This document shows positions 52,451-63,786 of a stretch of 64,000 nucleotides of DNA, one piece after another. A program made the translations under genes and the position numbers. The stretch lies in contig NC_069102.1 of NCBI RefSeq assembly GCF_947172395.1, positions 13,850,250 to 13,914,249 on the forward strand, written 5' to 3'. Under the pieces are notes generated by a model that saw only the letters and a program-made list of their open reading frames with translations, ran no database searches and was not told the DNA's origin. Origin of the DNA: Bicyclus anynana. Lineage: Eukaryota; Arthropoda; Insecta; Lepidoptera; Nymphalidae. Positions within the stretch are counted from its first letter, which is position 1, and each line of letters starts with the position of its first letter.

Positions 52451-52824
52451 AAACATTATACCTCTTCTCTTTATAAAATGGCTTAATAAATTATTTTATG
52501 ACAGTATGTGCCTTTATTTGTGTTTCCGTTTAAGTAAAAATACCTCAAACATGTTTTCTCATACACATCGCTCGATGCAAGAACCTCTCAACTTCTACTA
52601 ATTATAAGCTATTAGCTGTAAGTATCAAATATTGAAGGTAATCGAATACCGAAGCGTTATAGTACACGAGCGTGTGATTGCCATGCCTTCGTCATTTAAT
52701 AAAGATAAAAGTTTTTGTCAGCACCTTTTTTTATAGTAACAAGGACAGACCAAGTAGATGATCCAATGGTTTATGGTAAGTGGAATACTATCTCGCATAT
52801 GTAACTAACTCGTATGACTAGTAG

Positions 52825-52912
52825 GAGGCTTCAACCGTGGCTAGTTACCACCCTAATGGCAAAGACGTACCGCCAAGCGATTTAGCGTTCCGGTACGATG
52901 TCGTGTAGACAT
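52825..52912 (+). mobile_element. SINE A middle fragment
   Basis: AACCGTGGCTAGTTACCACC and GACGTACCGCCAAGCGATTT, ending at GTCGTGTAGAC. It lies beside a Helitron piece. Confidence 0.65.
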
Positions 52913-52942
52913 TGTGTGCTGCTATAACTGGCATTTATACTT

Positions 52943-53136
52943 GAAACTTCGTCCGCGTGGAATTCAGCATTTCGAAAATCCCGCGGGAACCATGATTTTT
53001 CCGGAATGTAAAGTTTTAATACAGAATAAAATCTATTTCCATTCCAAATTTCAGCCAAATCGCTTCAGTAGTAGTAGTACAAAGGAGGAACAAACGTACT
53101 CACTTACACACAAAAATTCGCCTTTATATTAGTGTG
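52943..53136 (-). mobile_element. Helitron type B fragment
   Basis: ACTTCGTCCGCGTGGAATTC, CCATTCCAAATTTCAGCCAA and CGCCTTTATATTAGTGTGAT; the CTAG end is lost. Confidence 0.7.
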
Positions 53137-54480
53137 ATCGTATAGTACCGCTTTAACTCTTGTCAAAATTTGTAATATTACTAATCATAGTAATATTACA
53201 AGATTTCAAGCAGTACAATCAATCTTTACAACTACAACTATCTACAATACAATAGATAGATTATAAAAAACCACTGTTACAACATAACATAACCTCCGAC
53301 AACGCTTTGCCAGACACCTATAAAATGACTTTTATATGACGAAGGTCTTACAATCATAGGCTCTGGGACTATTAATAGCATACTGAATGGCCAACTGGCT
53401 CATAAGAATTGATGGTTCTTTTAATTAAATAACTTTGAATGCCACACCAGTAGTATATAATTTTACACATGCTTACGTTGATTGATGGTGTACATCATAT
53501 TTATGGAAATGTTCCCATAGAAAGCTCAAACAAGGCTCATTTAGTCATGGAATTTGTAAATAACTGCATATAAAATTTAACCATTTACCTACTTTCTTAT
53601 AATCAAACTAACTATTGAATATGAGCAGGCGTCTCGTTTCGGTAGTTTATTACAAACATACAACGAAAGTAGTTCTAGGTTCGGGCACAGAAAACATATG
53701 TGATTCGGGTCGAGAATCCAGGTCCTTTGGATCCGAAGTTAAATAGGCTAACCAGTGGACCAATGAGGCAGAAATGTAGGCCTTTTTAAGGAATTATAGA
53801 AAAGAAATCAATTACATACCGTAATTTAATAGGGAATCCAGACGAACGTAGGTAGATGACAAAAACCTAGTATAGAAGGTAAAATATATTTATGTACTTA
53901 AATATATTAACACACGCAGCAAGGCGGTATTTAATAGCTTATTACACGTATTTACGTGAGCCTCTGCCGCCTAGGTGGTCTGCTGCTCTGATTTAGAGCT
54001 CCCGACTCTACACAACTCTGCAGCTGGTCGCGCCGTCTATCACAACGTTTTTGCTTCTCAGAATTGTATACAGCATCTACAGACCTGCCAATTTCCACCC
54101 AATTTCATTCGTATTGTCTCATTAGGATTTCCAGTTGTGACTCCCTCTACACGTAGGCTTAGTTTACAAGCACTTTTGAAACGTCAAGTGATAAGTAAAG
54201 TCGAAAACAAAAAATTAAAATTACGAGGGTGCCTTTGTTAAGAATTTATTTTAGGATTACTTTTATGGAAATAAGGAAGAGGAATATGTCAGCGAAAGTT
54301 ATAGGTAGGTATAGTATGACTACCATAATCTTTGACGTTTTGAAAAGTTAAATACTTCGTTTAGCTACGCGCTGGTATCTAGATTTATCTAGGCACCCAA
54401 TGAAGTATCAATTCTGTCTGTACGTCTGAACAAGGTTTGAACGATGCATCAAAACCAAGAGTTATACGACACACGTATTA
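53137..54480. other. Intergenic, little recognised
   Basis: 53687-53772 may be a tRNA-derived head on the minus strand (CCACTGGTTAGCC; CCTGGATTCTCGACC). The 88-codon frame at 53975-54241 has no known motif. Confidence 0.35.
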
Positions 54481-54483
54481 TGC

Positions 54484-55040
54484 TAACAATCATAAAACTT
54501 CAAGCGGATGTAAGAGAGTCTTATAACTCCGCCCGCATACACCTTGCCTGAAGTCTTTGCTTGATCAACTGATAGAAAGAAAAAAGTATTTTAGACTAAG
54601 TAGCCGACTGGTCTGTGGGTATAGGTCGGTGTGTGCCGTCCAGCTCGTTGGCACGTCTACACGAGGCGTATACGATAAAGAATAATCAAATGTGACGCTA
54701 GATAGATAGAGGCACATATAATGTACGAGCGGCACTAACAATCCTAAAGCCTCAAGCGGCTGTAACGGAGGCCATAGCTCCTCTACATGTAGGTACCTTC
54801 TCTGAAAATGTAAACTTTGAGACATCAATTATTGAAATAAAAAAGTATTATGGACCGGGTGGCTGACTGGTATAAGGGTAGGTGCAACTCGTTGGCACGT
54901 CTACACAAGGCGTATTAGATGTAGCAAAATCAAAAGTAACGCTAGAGGAGGCACATATAATGTACGAGCGGCACTAATAAGCCTCAAGCCTCAAGCGGCA
55001 GTAACGGACGCCATAACTCCTCCGTATGGTCCTGGCTGAC
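54484..55040 (+). repeat. Degenerate ~245-bp tandem repeat, two to three units
   Basis: CTTCAAGCGGATGTAA (54497), CCTCAAGCGGCTGTAACGGA (about 54750) and CCTCAAGCGGCAGTAACGGA (about 54988) begin successive units. AGCTCGTTGGCACGTCTACA-like and GGCACATATAATGTACGAGC occur twice each. No match to other repeats in the window. Confidence 0.75.
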
Positions 55041-55189
55041 GAATGTGGACGGTGCGCGAACAGTTAACTTTTATGCGACGGGATTGTTTCGTTAGAGCCG
55101 CCATAAACTGATGCAATTTCTATCGCTTTTTGAACTAGGAATGATTTCTTGACAATCAGTTTCAAGAATTAATTATTTGGGATTATATA

Positions 55190-55640
55190 TTGAGGTCTAA
55201 TTCACTAACTTTGACATAATATATTAGTTGACATATACAAAATTAACATTCTATGTCACAAAATGTCACCCGGAGCCTACTGGTGGATATCATCATCATT
55301 ACGGAGAGGGCTAGGCTAGGCCAATAGTCCAATACGCTGGCCTAATGCGGATTGGCAGACTTTACACACGCAGAGAATTAAGAAAACTCTCTGTTATGCA
55401 GGTTTCCTAACGATGTTTTTCCTTCACCGTTTAAGACACGTGATATTTAATTTCTTAAAATGCACACAACGTTCGAATCTTACAGTACTGTATGATTCGA
55501 ACGTCGATACATATAGTACCGGTGGATATCATACAGTAGATATATGACATTTCTCAATTGATTACATGATTATTTAAATAGGTTGATAACAAAAGACTAA
55601 CTAACTAAACGGTGAATAGGCCAGCAAGCTGATGTAGGTA
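55190..55640 (+). repeat. Dispersed repeat, interrupted by SINE B
   Basis: GTTGACATATACAAAATTAA, GGTGGATATCATACAGTAGA and ATTTAAATAGGTTGATAACA match 61585-61772. The SINE insertion splits it at the GGTGGATATCAT word. Confidence 0.7.
55294..55516 (-). mobile_element. SINE B insertion with palindromic 5' filler and 16-bp target duplication
   Basis: TACTGGTGGATATCAT (55278-55293) and TACCGGTGGATATCAT (55517-55532) flank it. SINE B (headless) is 55294-55468. The next 48 bases contain a 36-base near-perfect palindrome (55469-55504: ACGTTCGAATC...GATTCGAACGT) that is not SINE sequence. Confidence 0.8.
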
Positions 55641-56205
55641 TTTACAGGACATTAAAGAGTAAAAGGTTCATAAACTAAAAACAGACTACATAAAGCAAAC
55701 ATATTTATATTTTTCTTCAGAGTAAAGATTTTGCTCAAGATTAGGTACAGGACAGCAATTTAGAATTTTTTATTGGGTGTTGGAAAGTCACGAAATGGTC
55801 CTATAAACATTTTTGTTCCCAAATTCTCAACCCTTCTGAAGTCTGGCAATAAAGACTAATGAGGATGATGACACAAAAAAGCAGTCAATTTTCTCGCCTT
55901 CGGGTCTCCCGCAAAGAAAGCAATTAAAATTAAAACCTCAATAGCTCCACGGTTATGGGATGGGAAAATCTGGGAGGTCTAAGATTCGATTCCCGCGTGT
56001 TTTTAAACACCTATTTAACAACACCTAGCACGAGCGATTCGCTTAGTTGAAGGGAAAAGAGGATATTAGTTACATTACAAAGCATTGGCTAATATTCTTA
56101 AAAATTAAACCGGTTTTTGTTACGCAATTAAGTGTCTTTTCATCCCCTAAATAAGTGAAGAAGAGAAGCCTCAAGTACCTTCTTTTAAACAAGTTAACAT
56201 GGGAA

Positions 56206-56397
56206 TCTATACTAATTTTATAAAGCTGAAGAGTTTGTTTGTTTGGTTGAACGAGCTAATCTCACTAACTACTACTCCGATATGAAAAATTCTTTCAGTG
56301 TCAGCCCATTTATCAAGAAAGACTGTAGGCTTAATTTTATCCCGGTTTTCCAACGGGAACAGGAACCACGCGGGCGAAACCGCGCGGCGTCTACTAG
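56206..56397 (+). mobile_element. Helitron type A
   Basis: TCTATACTAATTTTATAAAG to CGGCGTCTACTAG, followed by T. Confidence 0.85.
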
Positions 56398-56474
56398 TTA
56401 CGATAAAGTTATAACTGGCGGAGATTGGACCAAGAATCTTTACAATTTGAACCACTCGTTAGTCGTTGATTTAT

Positions 56475-56640
56475 TGGGGATGTATTGAGGTTCGCCAATT
56501 AGCATTAACGACAGCCGGTGCTAATTACTGCAAGCAATAATCACAAGTTTAGTGCAGAAATCTCCATAATTTGAATTACCAATTAAATGTGCAATCGGAG
56601 AAAGTAACTGCATTGCTCCAATCATAAAGCGATGTACAAA
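56475..56640. promoter_or_regulatory. Putative cis-regulatory segment
   Basis: CGCCAATTAGCATTAACGAC, CCGGTGCTAATTACTGC and TACCAATTAAATGTGC give three TAATT cores in 165 bases of apparently unique DNA. Inference only. Confidence 0.3.
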
Positions 56641-56726
56641 TAAATAATTTTGATATTAATTTACCTACTCTTCTATTTGGTTTCTTTTTTTTTTCATTTC
56701 ATCTCCTGCTTTCCTGGTACCGCAGT

Positions 56727-57034
56727 CATCATCATCATCATTATCAAACCATATTCGGCTCACTGCTGAGCTCGAGTCTCCTGTTAGAATGAGAGGGGTT
56801 AGGCCAATAGTCCACCACGCAGGCCCAATGCGGATTGGCAGACTTCACACACGCAGAGAATTAAGAAAATTCTCTGGTATGCGGGTTTCCTCACGATGTT
56901 TTCCTACACCGTTTGAGATACGTGATATTTAATATTTAATTTCTTAAAATGCACACAACTGAAAAGTTGGAGGTGCCTGCCCCGGACCGGATTTGAACCC
57001 ACACCCTCCGTAATCGGAGGCAGAGGTCATATCC
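56727..57034 (-). mobile_element. SINE B, nearly complete
   Basis: The minus strand runs from GGATATGACCTCTGCCTCCG through GGGTTCAAATCCGGTCCGGG to a GATGATGATG tail. Right of it lies ATCTTAGATTGCATCATTG, a SINE A piece. Confidence 0.85.
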
Positions 57035-57670
57035 ATCTTAGATTGCATCATTGTAGACGGAATTGATTCCCTTTAAAACTTCTAAAATATAGGTATAGTC
57101 CGCGACATAATAAGTACCTATATATCTACCTTTTAAGGGTGAAATTTAAGAGAATCCATGCAGACCAAGTCGTAGGGCTCCACTAATAGATAGAATTAGA
57201 TTAATTGGCGCGAAACCAAACCCACAACCGCCAGATATGGAAGCAATTCTGCCATACTTCAACTTCCAGTAAATCATTCCACGATCACTGAATGTGACAA
57301 AGGTGTAACTACCCATCATCTTAATGTGTTCTACAACTGTGTACCTTTAAACTAACTTTGCTTGTTAGGTTGACAAGGTTGTATATCGAAGGTATTAGTA
57401 CTGATAGTGGAACTTTACCTATATTAATGTGATTCCTATGGCGGGATGGAATATTATTATGGCATCGGCGATCAGTGGGTTTAATGATGTCGGTGTTTAT
57501 GGCACGGCTTTAGTTGTTTAGAGATTTTCCGTTCATTAGGTATCATGATTATCAATGGCGTGTACAACATGCGTGGGTATGCACTATTCGTACAAATTAC
57601 CTATACAATATGTAAAATTCTTTCTCCAATTCATGTTAGTAACCTCAGGGTAAGTAAAGCATTTTTGCAT

Positions 57671-57892
57671 CTTTTTTTTATTCTTTACAAGTTAGCCCTT
57701 GACTACAATCTCACCTGATGGTAAGTGATGATGCAGTCTAAGATGGAAGCGGGCTAACTTGTTAGGAGGAGGATGAAAATCCACACCCCTTTCAGTTTCT
57801 ACACGGCATCGTACCAGAACGCTAAATCGCTTGGCGGTACGTATTTGCCGGTAGGGTGGTAACTAGCCACGGGCCGGGAAACCTCCCACCAT
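57671..57892 (-). mobile_element. SINE A lacking the head
   Basis: AAGTTAGCCCTTGACTACAA, CATCGTACCAGAACGCTAAA and TCGCTTGGCGGTACGTATTT; the tRNA-like part is missing. Confidence 0.8.
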
Positions 57893-57989
57893 AACCAAAT
57901 AACATTTGTTCGACATTAGCTTTCTTATTTTTGTAATCACTTATGAGTCTGCTAAAACGAATGCCTCACCACTTGGAGGCATCGAAAAA

Positions 57990-58160
57990 TATCTAATTCC
58001 TCCCGCTCCTCGGCAACAGCATTCTTCGCGCGTGGAAAAAGATAATTGAATCAAAAGTAAACGTTCAGGTTACGATCGCTATGATAATGGCGATATACAC
58101 GCTGACAATAATATACCTGACGACATTCAGTTTGCCAAACAGTGTTACATAAAGCGGCTG
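57990..58160. promoter_or_regulatory. Putative cis-regulatory segment
   Basis: CTCCCGCTCCTCGGCAACAG, GCGCGTGGAAAAAGATAATT, TATGATAATGGCGATATACA: unique, GC-richer, with GATA words. Inference only. Confidence 0.25.
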
Positions 58161-58463
58161 TAGACGAGCCGACAAGTTGGGTGGCGTAGACAGGGATGCC
58201 GACTTGTTGTATAGTGCCATTCGATCGAATATTCGGTGTTATTCCTGTATAAAATTAAAGCATCTTTACATCACGGGTTTATTGTCTACTATTTTTAGTA
58301 ACGCATTCTAAACAGGTAGTCAAGTAACTAACTAAGCATATTATCTATTTGAAATCAACAAATAGAGCAAAACCAAACATAATAGGGAAAGAAAAGGCAA
58401 TGTGTATAAATTAAATTGGAATTACAATTTGCAATTTACGATCTGAGGCATAGATCTTCCAAT

Positions 58464-58812
58464 CCACATCATTATCAGCCGATGACACGTCCGCTGCTGG
58501 AGGTAGGTCTCTTGTAAGACCTTCCAAACACCTTATTCTTGATCCGCATGCATCCAGCGGCTCACTGTAAACCGTCTGATGTCATCGTTTCACGTAGTGA
58601 GAGGTCGACTATCAATACTTTAGCTCCTTGACCCCAACTACCATCATAGGTCTTCGAGATATGTGCCGTATATGCAATCATCATTTTGCTTGTCATTTTG
58701 CTTGTTCCACGGATCTGCTCATTCCTGATTCGATCACACAGAGATACTTTGAGGATAGCTCGCTCCATCGATTGCTGACTCTAAGCCTTGTTATGAGAAC
58801 CATAGTTTGCGA
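58464..58812 (-). mobile_element. LINE fragment (MERAML type)
   Basis: The minus strand encodes MERAILKVSLCDRIRNEQIR, then the tail GTCATCGGCTGATAATGATG. Frame damaged in the middle. Confidence 0.7.
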
Positions 58813-58919
58813 CAACGCGTACTAAAATAGCAAGTATAAAATATAAAATAGACAGCCAACATCGTTATCTTTGTGTAATATCAACGATCATAACCTGTGT
58901 GGCAATGTCCCAACATAAA

Positions 58920-59105
58920 TATGCAGCAACATCTCAAGTTACAAGTCGTGACGTGTGTAGCCGTCACAGCGCGCGGCATCTGCAGTGTGGTCAGGCGGCA
59001 CTGGCGGCGACATCAAAGCGCGATAATTGCGGCTAATTGCCAGATCACCGCCACACCGACACAGCATCCAGCCAGCCCGCGTCTCGCAGACGCGCTATCA
59101 TAATC
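58920..59105. promoter_or_regulatory. Putative cis-regulatory segment
   Basis: CAGCGCGCGGCATCTGCAGT, GGTCAGGCGGCACTGGCGGC, AATTGCGGCTAATTGCCAGA and ACCGCCACACCGACACAG in a unique GC-rich block. It also contains a 68-codon frame without motifs. Confidence 0.35.
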
Positions 59106-59384
59106 TTCTTCATCCCAGCTTCCTTGCGACAGGTATTCTAGTTTTTGTCTTGATAATTTACTTTGGCTACTAGTGTTCTCATCATTAATACGTCTGTACG
59201 AGCTATGTCAACATTATTTTTATTGGTTGAGAAGTTAAACTTAAATCTATGGATAATACAGTCTAAGATGGTATCACGTTAAGAAGATTAGTATGTATGC
59301 TTTAGTTATCTTACACATTGTTTCCTACTAGATTTATATTTCTAAGATTAACCTACGATAAAGACTGTAACAAAATGAAAAAAA

Positions 59385-59480
59385 ATCCCGCCAATGTACA
59401 ATTGGAGCAAAATGGTGGGTTAAGCTTCATATCTTTACAGGAGAGGGGTTATCCTGGGAGTCCTAGGGCCGATAAAATAG
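59385..59480 (+). repeat. Dispersed repeat D
   Basis: AAATGGTGGGTTAAGCTTCA and ACAGGAGAGGGGTTATCCTG, followed by GATGATGATGACGATG. Confidence 0.5.
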
Positions 59481-60146
59481 GCTGATGATGATGACGATGA
59501 TGATGATGACATAGCTTCAAATGCAAGCGATATATTTAATACGCGTCAATAAAATAAATAAAAATATAATGATTGATTTGCCAAAAATTAATACAAATCA
59601 ATAAAATATTACCTGCCGTTATCTACATCAGCGAAACCCAACCGTGTAAGTGAGGCAGTAAGTGGGCGACGCGCAACGTTCCCCATTGGCTCCAAAAAGA
59701 CAACATTTGACATTTTATCGCAGCTACCGGCTCGACCTCTGTCACTTGATGCCTTGATGGTCACATGTGTAAAATATCTGTAAATGTTAATCTGTAATAC
59801 TGTTATGTGTATTTGCTTTTCCATTTTCAAAAGCTTTTAATTTTATAGTAAAACGTCTGTGAGAACATCAGTGCTAATTTTTGATCCCTTTTTCTTCTTC
59901 TTCTTCTTAGGTTGTCTCTCCGACTAGCGAAGGCTGGCAGACAGTTTCTTGAACTCGTCTCTATCCTTCGCGAGGTGAAATAATTGTGCGGCGTTCGCGA
60001 TTTTGGTCCAAGGTCTGATGTTTCTCAGCCAAGACCCTTTTTAACTCCATATATTTATATTTTACGAAAGTACTAATAGTTATTACCGGGACCTGAATGC
60101 AGTAGCAGAATAAAAAACCGACTGTTTAAAGGCGTTTCCTGAGACT

Positions 60147-60290
60147 TGGACCTCGGCTTAGAGTGCTGTTATGAAAAGGATTTTTTGGCCTAAACTTGTC
60201 TGTCATGTCGTCCCCGTGACCATGAACGGCTCCACATCCAAGTGTTGTAAGAGATCGGGGACCCTTATCTTCTCCGGTGAATAACTACTA
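60147..60290 (-). mobile_element. Jockey-like LINE 3' fragment
   Basis: GATCGGGGACCCTTATCTTC and the flanking order resemble 49072-49360, but it is strongly diverged. Confidence 0.4.
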
Positions 60291-60356
60291 TATGTGGGTC
60301 TCGTCACAAAATATCTCGGTGACAAATTGGACTACTGAACACTGTAAATGCTTTAG

Positions 60357-60540
60357 TTTTTATTCATTGACAAAGTTCTTGACTGTGATCTCACTTGATG
60401 CAGTCTAGAAATGGAAGCGGTAAGTTAGATCAGGTACCAGTTCATTCTACCCATAACCTCTATCGGTTTCTACGCGGAATCGTGCTGGAACCGGAACGCC
60501 AAATCGCATTATGTTTTTGCCAATGGTAACTAGCCACTCA
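60357..60540 (-). mobile_element. SINE A, diverged
   Basis: TCTTGACTGTGATCTCACTT, CTCTATCGGTTTCTACGCGG and GGAACGCCAAATCGC follow SINE A on the minus strand. Confidence 0.6.
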
Positions 60541-60841
60541 GCGGGCGATGGAGCGAGCTATGCTTAGGGTTTCTCTGCGTGATCGAATCAGAAATGAGGA
60601 GATCCGCAGAAGAACCAAAGTTACTGATATAGCTCAGCGAGTCGCGAAGCTGAAGTGGCAATGGGCCGGCCACATAGTTCGAAGAGCCGATGGACGTTGG
60701 GGTCCCAAGGTGCTGGAATGGCGACCCCGCACCGGAAAACGTGGTGTTGGTTGACCCCCCAATGGGTGGACCGAGGACATCAAGTGGGTTGCAGGGAGCC
60801 GCTGGATGCTCGCGGTTTGAGACCGTTTTGTTTAGAAGTCC
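60536..60841 (+). pseudogene. LINE ORF C-terminal part (endonuclease/RT type)
   Basis: The frame 60548-60754 encodes MERAMLRVSLRDRIRNEEIR, VTDIAQRVAKLKWQWAGHIV and RRADGRWGPKVLEWRPRTGK. This block is common in insect non-LTR retrotransposons after the RT domain. It frameshifts at GTGTTGGTTGACC and ends AGTCCATGCAAGAG. It is the best copy of the five to seven fragments here. Confidence 0.75.
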
Positions 60842-60892
60842 ATGCAAGAGCCAATTTAACGTTGAGCCAATTTAAAAATATAAAATTCTAAA

Positions 60893-60985
60893 CAGACTGA
60901 CCTGGAAATCGAACCCAGGTCTCTCTGGTCTCAGGGAGATCTGAGAACTACCAACTGCGCTGGAGAGGTCGTTAAAGCCGCCAAC
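60893..60985 (-). mobile_element. tRNA-like SINE head
   Basis: The minus strand reads CCAGCGCAGTTGGTAGTTCT (A box) and CTGGGTTCGATTTCCAGGTC (B box). The acceptor ends do not pair as in a real tRNA, so I take it as a SINE head of a third family. Confidence 0.4.
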
Positions 60986-61059
60986 GCAGCACCATAATCT
61001 CTTCTAGTGCTCAACGTTCTTCGTTAATATCGCGAAGCTTTTTATCTCATCCTGGACTT

Positions 61060-61205
61060 AACATTAATCCTCGTCGCATGCTTTTAGCTGTACGGCATGC
61101 TAATTAGCGCCGCGCTGTCGGCCGGCATGCGAGCCGCATGTAGCTAAAATTGCTCGATTAATTCCTGTCCACTGTCCATTTATAATTGCGCAAAAATATT
61201 ACCTC
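61060..61205. promoter_or_regulatory. Putative cis-regulatory segment
   Basis: GGCATGCTAATTAGCGCCGC, GTCGGCCGGCATGCGAGCCG, GCTCGATTAATTCCTGTCC and TATAATTGCGC: TAATT cores and repeated GCATGC words in unique DNA. Inference only. Confidence 0.35.
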
Positions 61206-61273
61206 TGTTACCTCTCGACATGTGTTTTAAAGACATGCCGATTTCTTCGATGTTTTTACTGTAGGTACGAGTA

Positions 61274-61428
61274 GCCCAGATTCGGCTCACTGCTTAGCTC
61301 GAGTCTCCTCTCAGCATGAAATGGGTTAGGCCAATAGTCCACCACACTGGCCCAATGCGGATTGGCAGACTTCACACACGCATAGAATTAACAAAATTCT
61401 CTGGTATGTAGGTTTCCTCACATTGTTG
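61274..61428 (-). mobile_element. SINE B 3' half
   Basis: TTCGGCTCACTGCTTAGCTC, ATAGTCCACCACACTGGCCC and CAGACTTCACACACGCATAG. Confidence 0.75.
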
Positions 61429-61584
61429 AATAACCAGATAGTTCTATTTCTTTTTTAGGGTTCCGTACATCAAAAGGACAAAATGAAACACTTTTTTGTC
61501 ATTCGGTTTATCTATCTATCAAGACCCCTTATTTCGGGAATGTGTGTAGTAGTATCAAGTTGAAATCGTATGATCAGCAGGCTA

Positions 61585-61772
61585 ATTCAGTAATTTTGAC
61601 TTATGATAGTTGACATATACTAAATTGAGATTATATGTAACAAATGTCATTCGGTGTTTACTGGTGGATATCACACAGTAGGTAAATGACATTTTGTCAA
61701 TTATTGATTTGATGTTTATTTTAATAGGTTGATAGTAAAGACCAAAATAGTGAATAGACCAGCAGGACTACG
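61585..61772 (+). repeat. Dispersed repeat, uninterrupted copy
   Basis: Matches 55190-55640 without the SINE. TTTACTGGTGGATATCACAC at 61656-61675 is the empty-site equivalent. Confidence 0.7.
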
Positions 61773-62755
61773 GTCCCATGCAGTTGTAGAAAAATCAATT
61801 TTCCAAGTTATAGATACAGTGTTTATTCAGCAAAAAACGCATGTATTTCTACTCTCTCAACTTTTTTGACCATAAAAAACACACATATTATGTCTTTACA
61901 TATGTGTTTTTTAAATGTGTTGACTTATTACATGCGGGCAATAAAGAATTGTATTTAAATAAATAAACTTTCAGACCTACAGCAGCAGATAACATACACC
62001 AATCAATTTAACTCATTATGTGTTTAAATAATGATTAGTCTCTTGGTTGCGAGCGTGTCTGAGCTCAGGCACATAAATACTAGACTTGTGCAATTCCTCA
62101 TGCAGGTATTCGTAGCAGTCCCGAGGAATGTGCTCGCACGGCTATGGACTCCCCTAGTAAGGAATTCACAACCACGAACGTGGAAAAGTCGTTTGCGAGT
62201 TTCGAACCACACATCAATATAAAGCTATACAATCGACGTATTCTTTGTTTTATGTTTAGCCTTATTTTAATACGAGATTTTTCCGTCAGATTACATAACT
62301 TTTCAAGTGATACTTTCTCTCTGATGCTTTCTCCCATTGACCTTGTACAGTACTTATAAGATCAAGTTTATGCCATGGCTGTGAGATGGGAGCTGGTAGC
62401 AAACATCTATAGGCGCTTAATCATCCAAGTTAAAAGCGTGTTAATTTTCTCCGCGATAATTTGAGAAATCCTATCTCGAGTCGTCAGATTTTGAGCTGCA
62501 ACGACCTTTCGCCTAAAACCATATGCAGCAAAGGCCTATGTCCAGCAGAGGACGTCTATCGGCTGACAATGTGAGGTAAGTAGTCATTAGGCCTACTTTA
62601 CTTTGAAGTTTGATGCTTAATTTTTAAGCAATGTTTAAATATGGCCGTCAACATTTATAAAGTATGGTTTTTGTCTTTGGAAGTACGAAAGATTTTGAGC
62701 TTTATAAAAATTAATTCTAGTTTAGTATGGTATAAGTACATTTCGATGATCGTAA
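61773..62755. other. Intergenic, little recognised
   Basis: Only a LINE tail at 62525-62572 (GCAAAGGCCTATGTCCAGCA; ATCGGCTGACAATG). Overlapping frames at 62024-62359 lack motifs. Confidence 0.4.
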
Positions 62756-62759
62756 TCGA

Positions 62760-62885
62760 CTCATAGTTAATGTCGCGCGCCGAACTCGCGCTAGTGTAGT
62801 AGAGCTGTACTCTATGGTAACATATCTGTGGGAAGCGCGCTGCGTCTGCACGCGACGCGCAACGCACGCGAGCGCTCTGGAAATA
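62760..62885. other. CpG-rich patch
   Basis: TGTCGCGCGCCGAACTCGCG, GGAAGCGCGCTGCGTCTGCA and CGCGACGCGCAACGCACGCG. It could be a promoter or a regulatory element; no ORF. Confidence 0.3.
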
Positions 62886-63162
62886 CTTATAGATATTTTA
62901 TTTATGTATGTTATAGTAATTGTTAACTGCTTAGTTGGGCTAGTGGTTTGTCTATGTGGTTTCGTATCACGAAGTCCTTGGGTCGGACTATGAATCTGAG
63001 CTTCACTTTCTTCTGAGAAACTTTCAGTCTCAGCCAGAAGTTAGTGATGCTACGCATATGTAGTGATGTGCCTCAGACAGCACCTCAAGCCTTATCGGTC
63101 ATTACCATCAACATCTGATAGAGGTTCTTAAAAAAATTAACATTATCACCCTAAGCACGCCA

Positions 63163-63245
63163 TCCAGCAATCGAGCAGCTTGGTGGGTTGAAGTTCCATA
63201 GCCCCTTCTATAAGGGAGGCCTGACCATGCAATGGACAATGACAT
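63163..63245 (+). repeat. Dispersed repeat D
   Basis: GCTTGGTGGGTTGAAGTTCC, ATAGCCCCTTCTATAAGGGA and GGCCTGACCATGCAATGG. Confidence 0.5.
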
Positions 63246-63396
63246 GACACACCTACGAGGAACAGTGTCTTAAATCGCATTATCAAAGTTACAAAAAAAA
63301 ATATTAGGTATGACGAGAGGTCTTCAAACCATACTAATCGTAGGCTTACAGGCTCTATGATTAGCATCAGCTAGGTGTGAAAATCGTGATCCTCCT

Positions 63397-63413
63397 CCCC
63401 CCCCCCCCCCCCC
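63397..63413. repeat. Poly(C) run, 17 bases
   Basis: An uninterrupted C homopolymer. Length is prone to sequencing error. Confidence 0.8.
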
Positions 63414-63606
63414 TCCTCACCACGGTTGCCCCTGTAACTACTACTCCGACGGTGACGGGATCTGGGCTCGGTAATGATTACAATTGAAGCGACTGAACCA
63501 TGAGGTGCAACCTGCCTGCAACGGAAGGATAATTGTAGGGGAACAATTCCTTGTAAACAAGATTATTGGCTGAATTGCACGTAGGCTATTCTAATATAAA
63601 TATACT

Positions 63607-63786
63607 GCTCGTAATATTATACAGAGGAAAGATTTGTATTTTTATTTATGTAACAATTAAACTAGAAAACTCCTGGACCGATTTGAAAATTTCTTTTACC
63701 AATAGAAAATTACATTATCAGGGAGTAATGTAGTAATGTTTCTACGGAAATATGTACTATTTGGGTGAAAACGCAAGTTCTGCTAG
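63607..63786 (+). mobile_element. Helitron variant
   Basis: TCGTAATATTATACAGAGGA at the 5' end, GAAAACTCCTGGACCGATTT in the body, and GTTCTGCTAG at the 3' end. Confidence 0.6.
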
